Shown: positions 42,831 to 50,335 of the stretch, in pieces
Numbering within the stretch: position 1 is the stretch's first letter
How the letters are laid out: every line of letters starts with the position of its first letter
Assembly: GCF_000687475.1 (NCBI RefSeq)
Contig: NC_057319.1
Location: 4,640,001-4,704,000 of the forward strand
DNA: 64,000 nt
Source of the DNA: Ustilaginoidea virens
Lineage: Eukaryota > Ascomycota > Sordariomycetes > Hypocreales > Clavicipitaceae
Direction of reading: 5' to 3'
The notes under the pieces: model-generated
Told to the model about the DNA's origin: nothing
The model's database searches: none
The model's input: only the letters and a program-made list of their open reading frames with translations
Translations under genes and position numbers: made by a program

Positions 42831-43516
42831 CCTTGGTTGCGTGCGTGGTTATCTAGCTTCTAGGTTAGCCTCAGTCTCGCATAAACCAGACCGTTTTAGC
42901 AGGATTAATAGGGTTGTCAGATACCTGAGTATTTATAAATGGCCCTAAAGAAGAAAAAGAATAAGAAGGGAAAAGATTCAAGTCCTGGTGGAATCGCTTC
43001 GTTGGCTGGTCCGCTGGCCCGCAACGGCGCTAGTGGACGCCTCGCATATCAGCAGGATTTATATTGCTGCTGGTGCTCGGGCTGTTTCTAATAATGCTGC
43101 CGTATATCGAGACGACTCAGAAGCGGAATGAAGCGCATATATCCAATGGTGTAGCGACGGGAACCTCGGGGCGAAGGCGATGGTAATATGTGGGTGAGTC
43201 CTATGCGGAAGATGCTTGTCTAGTGCTCATTCGCGATACATTCTCTTTTGACGTCTGGTATGGATGTTTCTTTGCTAAAGTTGTGGGTGTTTCTTTGCCG
43301 CGATGCGGATATATCTTCCGTAAGTTGTAGTGTTTCTTTGCAAGGTTGCTGGAGTTATCCCCCATCCCCCGTTTGACCGCGACTAGAGCTGACCTTGGCG
43401 ACTTGCGACGCGAGGTGGCATAGAAAATCCAGCTCTATTGTGACTGTCTCATGAGCCGACGTTGATACGCTGGCTACCCCCTTAGGCTGATGTACTGCCC
43501 TGCCTGCATCATCGCT
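42831..43516. other. Duplicated leader and repeat fragments
   Basis: 42,831-43,000 is a leader block like that upstream of gene C (TAGCTTCTAGGTTAGCCTCA, AGCAGGATTAATAGGG). About 42,985-43,060 is a piece of the RFQ-DLDIYA repeat seen at 46-47 kb (GGAATCGCTTCGTTGG, GGCGCTAGTGGACGCC). 43,270-43,360 shares GCGATGCGGATATATCTTCC and GGTTGCTGGAGTTAT with 45,780-45,840 and 47,280-47,345. No intact gene. Confidence 0.6.
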
Positions 43517-44135
43517 CTAGTCGATAAATATCCTTGAATAGCTGCGGTCGACCTCCTCCACCCAGTCCCTTATGCGGTTCCAGGCGTCGCGGAGCGCATC
43601 CTGGTCGCGCCGGTTCCGAGCCTCTACTGGCCTACCCTCCTTGCCCTGGGCAAAGCCAACGACCAGCTTGTTGCCCTCGCCTAGGGCAGCCTCCTCCACC
43701 AAGGCAATGGTCACATTCGGGCCGAGGGCGTCGTTAGCCCTGGCGAGCCTGGCCCCGCGCTCGCCGAGGACGAAGCGGCCAACGTCGATATATGCCGGCA
43801 GCGAGAGCTCAAACGGCCCAACGACCGGCGCAGCCTACGGACCCGAGCCAGGGATTGCTCCCACAGCGCCTGGCGGGTCTCGAGGTCGGGCGTCTTAGGC
43901 GGCAGCACCTTTGTGCTATCGGCGGGATGGGATCCCGAGGCTTGGGATCTGCGGGGCCTGCCGGAGACGGCCGAGACAGCGGGGCAGACTCCTGTCTCGC
44001 CAGCCGCTCGTGCCTCGCAGGCCTGTTATTAAACTGGCGCGCCACCCTAACTAGGCGCGTATAGGTAAGCGAGAGCTTATTTTCGTTGGCCATACTGTAG
44101 TCGGCCTGCCTATCGTCGGCGGGATTAAATCGCAA
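43517..44135 (-). pseudogene. Frame-shifted gene remnant related to the 1071-aa coiled-coil protein
   Basis: Read on the minus strand, the first part encodes ADDRQADYSMANENKLSLTY and TRLVRVARQFN, matching ADERQADQSLSNENELSRIY and ARLVGVARQLD near the C-terminus of the protein at 53,975-57,190. It then continues in other frames: KVLPPKTPDLETRQALWEQS, then after a shift GPFELSLPAYIDVGRFVLGE, and ALRDAWNRIRDWVEEVDRSY to the stop at 43,517. At least two frameshifts are needed to join these. The coding quality of each piece indicates an intact gene in the recent past. The downstream half has no counterpart in the 53,975 protein, so this is a different paralogue or a fusion. Confidence 0.7.
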
Positions 44136-44967
44136 AGGTCTCTATACTAGACCTTCGAGCGCTAATTTGCAGGCAAGCGGGCGTGTCCAGGTCTAACTGG
44201 AATCGCTTCGTCGCCGCTATATTCTTGGCCCGATGCGGCCTCGCCTAACTCTCCGCCGACGTCGTCCTCTCCTTATACGTTAGACGGGTCGCCATGCCGG
44301 CCTAGTATGCGTGGCAATGGAGGAAACGAACCGCTGTGGCCTAGGTCGTCGCTATAGCGGCTGCGCGGCATCGTCGCCCTGCCGGCACCGGCTGATGCGT
44401 CATCCCCTCCGGGCAAATATTCCCGTCCTGGTTTCTATCGTCCTCATCCCCGCTATCGACGATTACGTGATAACGCGCACGTTTCCTGCCCCTCGAGGCT
44501 TCGCCCTCCTTTATACTAGGGAGGGGCTCATTCCTTTTTGTGCCAGTAGGTGCTGGCCGCAACCTGGAATGGATGCCCGAATTCCTAACATTTAGGCATG
44601 GCCTTCCGAGGCCTGAGAATGTGGTTAATCCCTGTATTAGCGACTGCGGCATACTAGCCTGCCGCGGAATCATAGGTCCGGGTTTTCGCATCGGGCCCGT
44701 AGGCTGCGGAGCGAACGTCGAAAGGCATCCACACGCTTATTTATAGCTTGCCTATGCTTCGGCCACTCTCTTCTAATATATTCCTGCATCTCCTCGTCGG
44801 TTGCTATAGTTTCCCTAGGTCTCGTGGTGGGAGGTTTTTCGGCCGCGGCGGGTTCAGCGCTGGTCGGCTTACAGCTTGCTATTGCAGTCGGTGTCTGCTG
44901 ATGATATTGGCATCTATCGCGGCATCTATAGCGGGAGTACTTAGTAGTCTGGTGTATGGAGCTATCG
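44136..44967. other. Degenerate repeat-region sequence
   Basis: 44,140-44,230 is another fragment of the RFQ-DLDIYA repeat unit (GACCTTCGAGCGCTAAT, AACTGGAATCGCTTCGTCG). A minus-strand open frame (44,341-44,691) contains a basic-acidic stretch GRKRARYHVIVDSGDEDD that looks like a nuclear-targeting region of a former protein, but I cannot connect it to anything. No intact gene. Confidence 0.45.
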
Positions 44968-45186
44968 TCAGCTATTGGCTGAATTGGTGGTGGGATTCAC
45001 CTGGTTAGACTTGGGGGCAGGGATAGCCGCAGGTGCAGTCGCAGAGCCGAGCGTAGGCGCGGGCTTAGACGGGATCTCAGTCCCTACTATAGGCCTAGGT
45101 ACCGGAGGAGAAATGATTGCCCAAAGGCGTTTAGTATCCTCGGGCGTACGGGGACTGCCATCTTCTCGGGATTCTTGTCGAGGCAT
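44968..45186 (-). pseudogene. Family remnant D
   Basis: MPRQESREDGSPRTPEDTKR, ISPPVPRPIVGTEIPSKPAP and TLGSATAPAAIPAP match copy B and gene A, with the same REDG-to-RTPEE deletion as B. B and D therefore share a deleted ancestor. Homology stops at APAPK. Upstream (45,187-45,311) is the family leader, cut off at 45,311 by the captured gene fragment. Confidence 0.75.
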
Positions 45187-45311
45187 TTCTGGCGTCTCTC
45201 TTTTAGGGTGTGTGTAAGTGTGCGTGTTTGTGCCTAAAAAGAAAACCTAGCATTGTGGTCAGCTATCGCTTTTGCAGGGTTAGTAGGGTTATCACGTACC
45301 AGGCTTTTATA

Positions 45312-45522
45312 TGCCCTCTGCTGCTGGAGCTCGACGACCGTCGCCGGGTCGGCTCTACTGGCGCTGCTGATGCCTCCCGCTCTTTAGGTGCGGCCCGGCT
45401 GGCCGGTGCTTGGGGGTATGAGGCAGAGGTGGCCGGGGCTAGAGAGAGGAAAACTGCGTTGGTGGATATTTTTTTTTTTTTTTTGCGCGGGAATATCTTG
45501 TACTATCTCGTTCGTTGATGCA
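45312..45522 (-). pseudogene. Captured, mutated fragment of the 80-aa gene at 5.56-5.80 kb
   Basis: This matches 5,645-5,857 along its whole length (211 versus 213 bp). It includes the poly-A leader, start region and first 50 or so codons of the 80-aa gene, but not its conserved C-terminus. I count seven substitutions outside the homopolymer, every one C-to-T or G-to-A from the intact gene to this copy; four are in CpA/TpG context. It sits directly against the family D leader on the left (TTTTAT|ATGCCC) and against a family A-like fragment on the right (GATGCA|CCCTGGCG), so it is part of a chimera. It cannot encode the full protein. Confidence 0.92.
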
Positions 45523-45605
45523 CCCTGGCGCCTATAGTCTGGGGGGGGATTCATCGGCAGACACCATTAGTTCCTCGATATACTGCCTGGTCGGCGTGGC
45601 GTTGA
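45523..45605 (-). pseudogene. Fragment of family gene A (first domain block)
   Basis: CCTGGCGCC, GGGGGGATTCATCGGCAG, CACCA(C/T)TAGTTCCTCGAT and TGCCTG(A/G)TCGGCG(C/T)GGC match 38,711-38,790 in gene A, with C/T and G/A differences. It corresponds to the VVPADESPQAVGAR end of the first block and is only about 80 bp long. Confidence 0.7.
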
Positions 45606-45609
45606 TCCT

Positions 45610-45850
45610 GCTGAGGGTAATGGTAGCAATGATGATGATAGTGATAGTAATGGTGGTGCAGTGCTTGTTGAAGGTGTTGAAGGTGTTGAAGGTGGTAAAC
45701 TCTGTGCGAGGAGCGAAACGAGAGAGAAAAAAACAAATTATAAGGACAGCTGCTGCTACAATTGTGCGGGCGTATCTTTGCCGCGATGCGGATAATCTTC
45801 CGTAAATTGAGGGAGTATCTTTGCTATATTGCTGGAGTTATATAGAATGT
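45610..45850 (+). repeat. Long direct repeat, copy 1 (partner 47,105-47,355)
   Basis: Both copies begin with a GATGATG/GGTGATGGTGG microsatellite, continue with GTTGAAGGT units and GTGCGAGGAGCGAAACGA / ATGCGAGGAGCGAAACGA, then AGCTGCTGCTA, GCGGGCGTATCTTTGCC, GATGCGGAT and end at TTGCTGGAGTTATATAG. A shorter third copy lies at 43,270-43,360. Most differences are transitions. The function is unknown; the position ahead of former gene starts makes a promoter role possible. Confidence 0.8.
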
Positions 45851-45889
45851 CTGGATAAATGCGATAGGATGTATAGTGAGGTAGCCTCC

Positions 45890-45974
45890 AGTGCGAATCT
45901 CGGCAGCCGGCCTGGCCTCCCTCCCCTATATTCTGGCCTCCTTGGCCTTTTTCTTCAGATCGCTGTCCGGGCAT
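45890..45974 (-). pseudogene. Family remnant F (N-terminus only)
   Basis: MPGQRSEEKGQGGQNIGEGG matches the first 20 residues of gene C almost exactly, then homology is lost. The start is followed upstream by the same TTTATTTGTCGTTAAAAGTT leader as gene C (41,965-41,985). Confidence 0.75.
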
Positions 45975-46194
45975 TTTATTTGTCGTTAAAAGTTTAGGTG
46001 TTTGCTTGATTATCTAGCTTCTAGACCATAGCGGATATGACCTGGGGACTGGAACATACTGCCGTGTTCTCCGTTGTTTCGGCTATTTTGGCCGTTTCCT
46101 CGTGCTTCCTATCGAGGAATTTTCATACCGCCTGGCGTCATTATGAGTTAGTGTGTGTGTATCAACGTCGAAGTAAATGTCACCGTCGCTGTAT

Positions 46195-47075
46195 TAAAAT
46201 GGCGCGCCACCCCGACTAGGCGCGTAAAGGTACGCGAGAGCTTATTTTCATTGGCCCGCCTTTTTTCGGCCTGCGTATCGTCGGCAGGATTAAGTTACAA
46301 ATACCTCTATATAGGACCTTCGAGCGCTGACTCGCAGCCAAACGGATATGCCGCGTATATATCCAGGTCCGACTGGAATCGCTTCGTTGGGTGGCCCTCT
46401 AGCCTGCACTGGCGCTAGCATCCCCCTCGCTGCGTCTCCGCGAGGCCCTCGCATATTTCTTGGACCGCAGAACTGCGAATCCTGTCGACCTGGCTTTGGG
46501 ATTTGCCAGTCAGGTACATTACGAAGGACTCTATATGGATCCTTCGAGCGCGGATCTCCAGCCAAGCAGACATATCCGCGTATATATCCAGGTCTATCTG
46601 GAATCGCCTGGTCGGGTGGCCCTCTGGCCTGCACTGGCGCTAGCATCCCCCTCGCTGCTCCCGTGCGAGTTCTAGGCTAGCGGGATACTCGGGTCGGTCC
46701 GGGTATACCGGTCCTCCCATTACTCTGGCGTGTCTAGGACTGCAATATATCAGCCTTTATTTCTCCCCTTTTGGACGGCATTTACTTACAGCAGCGAGCC
46801 CAAAAGAATATGTCGACGTCCAACTCGAAGCAGGGATGCGAGCATCCCCCTCGCTGATGCAATGCGAGGTCCTTGCACACATCGACGACCGTAACACTAC
46901 GGATCCTGTCGATTTGGCTCTGGGATCTGCCAGTTAGGTACATTACGAAGGACTCCATATAGGCCCTTCGATCGTGGATTTGCAAGAAAGCGGACGCGTC
47001 CGCATAAATATCCAGGTCCACCTGGAACCGCCTTTTTGGGTGGCCCTCTGGCCTGCAATGGCGCCAGTGGACGCC
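46195..47075 (-). repeat. Tandem RFQ-DLDIYA repeat and a degenerate coiled-coil-gene tail
   Basis: On the minus strand at least three direct units encode variants of a conserved stretch: RFQVDLDIYADASAFLQIH, RRAYMESFVMYLTGRSQSQI and DRIRSVTVVD at 46,840-47,040; RFQIDLDIYADMSAWLEI and ESFVMYLTGKSQSQVDRIRS at 46,480-46,620; and RFQSDLDIYAAYPFGCE at 46,330-46,400. Next to the last is DTQAEKRRANENKLSRTF and TRLVGVARHFN (46,195-46,290), the tail motif of the 1071-aa coiled-coil protein. Fragments of the unit recur at 42,990 and 44,150. None forms a complete gene. The coding pattern is better conserved than the surrounding DNA, so these are remnants of real proteins. Confidence 0.7.
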
Positions 47076-47104
47076 TTAGATGGTAGTAGGATCCAACTGA
47101 TTAG

Positions 47105-47355
47105 ACATTTTTACGTTGGTCCTACTGATGGTGATGGTGGTGATGATGGTGATGGTAGTGGTCGTTATGGCAGTGCTTATTGAAGATGTTGAAGGTATTA
47201 AGCTCTATGCGAGGAGCGAAACGACAGAATAAAAAAAAAACTATAATAATAGCTGCTGCTATAATTATGCGGGCGTATCTTTGCCCCGATGCGGATATAT
47301 CTTCCGTAAGTTGCGGGTGTTTCTTTGTCAGGTTGCTGGAGTTATATAGTAGGTT
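47105..47355 (+). repeat. Long direct repeat, copy 2 (partner 45,610-45,850)
   Basis: Shares the GATGGTGATGG microsatellite, GTTGAAGGT units, GCGAGGAGCGAAACGA, AGCTGCTGCTATAATTATGC, GCGGGCGTATCTTTGCC and TTGCTGGAGTTATATAG with copy 1. Several positions read T or A where copy 1 reads C or G. Confidence 0.8.
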
Positions 47356-47584
47356 TCCACTTCCATTTCATTAGCCCGCTTGTGCAGAGGCTGATAAAGT
47401 CGCACGAATCTGGCCCGATACCAAGCTCTTGGAGGGCCGCGGGACTCGGCAGCCGGCCTGGCCAGGCTCCCCGTTGTTTCGGCTATTTTGGCCGTATCCT
47501 TGGGTTTGCAGTTAATGCATTTGTCGTATTGTGACTCAACGTTAGCCTTAATACATCTTCCAACTTGGCCGATGATATGTAGCG

Positions 47585-47945
47585 TGCGTATGTGGGTGTG
47601 TCTGTAAAGGAGAATCTAGCCTTGAGGTTAGCCTTAGCCCTGCAGTAAACCAGGCCGCTTCGGCAGGGTCGGGAGGGTCGTCACGTACTTTGTTACTAGG
47701 TATAATAAAAGGGTCAACTCCTAGGAGCCTGTTGTTTTGGCCGTTTTCTCCAGTTTATTGTGCGGGCATTTTTGTTTATCTGACGCAAGTTTAAATTACT
47801 TAGGGTCAGCCTTAGTCCCGCAAAGCACCAGACAAGCTATTGCTCTAATAGGGTCGATAGGGTCATCACATACTTTAATGTTTGCTACCTGGTCTGAAGA
47901 AGGAGAAAGGGTCAAGTCCTAGGGGCCTCGTTAAACTTGACTACT
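47585..47945 (-). repeat. Two more degenerate family leader blocks
   Basis: 47,585-47,730 and 47,755-47,945 each carry the family leader pattern (TAGCCTT.AGGTTAGCCTTAG, GGGTCGTCACGTACTTTG; and GGGTCAGCCTTAGTCCCGCA, GGGTCATCACATACTTTA, AAGAAGGAGAAAGGGTCAAG). Each is followed on the left by a former start such as GCGGGCATTTTTGTTTATC (about 47,762). No coding sequence remains after them, so they are orphan promoters. Confidence 0.65.
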
Positions 47946-47999
47946 CGTTATACTGAGTCCAACTGTTTCATCGGGTTTATTGTCCTCGAGGCATTGTTC

Positions 48000-48110
48000 G
48001 TGTCTGATGTCTGTATGGCCCTATAGTCCATAGAAAGCCTCCGGCCCCTAATACGGTTCCAGGCGTCGCGGAGCGTGCCAGCACTCGCCATTGTTATAGC
48101 CGTTCCCCGG
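48000..48110 (-). pseudogene. Short remnant matching the 43.5-kb pseudogene end
   Basis: The minus strand encodes LRDAWNRIRG within a shared stretch GGTTCCAGGCGTCGCGGAGC that also occurs at 43,577 (ALRDAWNRIRDW). Only about 40 bp are clearly shared. Confidence 0.55.
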
Positions 48111-50307
48111 CTACCGGTGTCGAGGAATTTGTCGATGTATCTTATCCAGCCACTGCCATTAGCATCACCATCTTGAGATGCCTTTGGTGTGTAGATGGTG
48201 ATGAAGGAAAGGGGGAGCAATACCTTAGCAGGCGAATAGTATGGGAGCCTCTATCCAGAGGGCATATCCACGGCCGGGATAGTATGTGGCAGATGAGCTG
48301 AGGAGCATATTGTATGGCCATGTGGACCACCTTCTGTGTGGGTAGGTAGGTGGGTGAGTAGTGGATGATGAGCGTAATATATCTGTTTTCAGCATCTAAG
48401 AACCCACGGCATCAGGCCCAGGCAGAACTTGCCAGTCGTCGGCTGTTTCACTTGATTGTCGGCTATGACCCTCGCTGATTGGTGCCTTGTGTCTGCAGTC
48501 TAATCCCTTCGATGAATGTGCGAAGTTGCATACTTTGTTGCAGACCTGGGTTTCAGCCAATATAAAACCGTATAGGTACAGCAGTAGACTAACAAATAGT
48601 ATGATGCTATAAGTAGCGGCAATTCCCGTATTTTCACCGACTTACCTCTCGTCGCCCGTAGCTGCATTGGGCCACATGCTTAAAATAGGCATTACTAGGC
48701 CCTTATTAATGGCTGATTAATTTAGCAGTGCCTAAAGCAGACGAAAAATGTGTTTAGTCGCTGGGCCGGTCGCTAAGGTACGAAGGTACCTAAGGTTATT
48801 CAGCAAAAAGTGGGTCCGTCACGATGGTAGTGTGTTTGATGGGGTCGCCGTTTGAACCGCGAGCTACTGATGCTGTCGAGCGCATCTAACCCAGTGCATC
48901 TGACCCCAGGATAAGCCGGAGTGCCAGGCGGGAAAATATTAGTCCGTCTGGCCGGTAGAGCCTCAGCTCTGCACGTGATGCATCATGCGGGCAATGCGAC
49001 GACTTCGCAATGTCTGCTGCCGCGGATGCCAGACGCCTATAATGCCAATGATGTAGGATATTAAGACGTCGCTGTTGATATTTTGCTATACTGCCATTTA
49101 TCTGGTGGCGTTTTACAGCTCTACTGGCAGCCTCCTGTAGCAATGAAGAAATCCACTCGCATTACCGCGGTGCGTATTTGCTTACTTTCACAGCTCTCCC
49201 GCCTAGATACATGTTGGTCGAATATAGAGGCAACAGTGAGAAATGCGTGGGTTAGGTATTTGCTCGCCGAAAAATAGAAGCGCCTGTGAGAAATGCGTGG
49301 GTTCACTCTACAAGGCTCTTAACCCACTGACGAGTGAATACGAGGGACCTGCATTCTCGAGTGCGTCAAACTAAATGTCAACAGTCACAGCAGATGTGGC
49401 GACTATCAGCGGAAGCGTTTGGTCGAACCTGTCTCGCTGGTATTTGAGATGACTACGTCAAGTGCATTAACACCTTGCAGCCGACCATCAACATCCGCAT
49501 GCCTGTTTGGGCCGCTTGTAAATTATGCTGCACGTCCATTCTATGAATTACTCTCTTTTTTTTCTGCTTGATATCAATACAACATGTGGCTCTGTATTAT
49601 GCACGCCATAGGGTATTTACCCAGACCGTGGGTGATGGATATCGTACAAGACACATTTACGCCTCGCCAAGTCGATTTTACCAACAAAATCTCGTTGCAA
49701 TCGTCCTGGATACGCCAGGGGTCGCCGCCCCTTTACGTTTCTCGACCTGTCACCGGCCTGTTACAGCATACAACCACCAATACAACCCAAAGCACCGAAA
49801 TCTACACCATCAACACAATCTGCGACTTCACCCGCCACTTCATCTCATTACAGATACTCAACCGGCCGGCCTAGACCCTGCTATTATCATTATTTACTCC
49901 AACACCGATTCGTAGACCCATACGATCCCATTATCAGCGAGGCAATGTAGCCTTTGAGCGGCTCGGCATATGGAGATACAGTTGGCGGGCGGCCGCTGGT
50001 GCGCAAGAGGCCACGCGCCCCGCGTCCAACAGACCAGGTCCCGGGCTCGGCGGCAATGATGAACCACGTACAACGGGCCAATGCGCCGTGGCGACTGACG
50101 AGGAGGTTGAGAGTGCCAGGGAGTAAGCAGGCGATCGAACAAGGAGCGCGTCACTATGTAGGAGGTAGACACATTCGCGCCATGGGAAGGAGCGGCCACG
50201 TTCGGAAGGAACGAGCGAATGCTTACCTAGCCCTAGCCCTCACGCACTAAATGCTTCATCCTCCATTCTGTCCATCATTGCCCATCATACAAGTGCGAAA
50301 TCAATAC
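48111..50307. other. Gene-free degenerate sequence, left of the preserved gene group
   Basis: No gene is supported. 48,385-48,405 carries the family 3'-flank motif (TTTTCAGCATCTAAG). A short direct repeat (GTGAGAAATGCGTGGGTT) occurs at about 49,234 and 49,287. Short open frames at 49,568-49,915 have no recognisable content. The sequence is richer in TpA than the flanking genes, by eye. Confidence 0.45.
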
Positions 50308-50313
50308 TATAAA
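50308..50313 (+). promoter_or_regulatory. TATA box close to the 963-aa gene start
   Basis: TATAAA lies 23-28 bp upstream of the start codon at 50,336. If transcription starts about 30 bp downstream, as is common, the leader would be almost absent. Another start farther upstream cannot be excluded. Confidence 0.4.
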
Positions 50314-50335
50314 CTCCAACTGCACGACATACACA

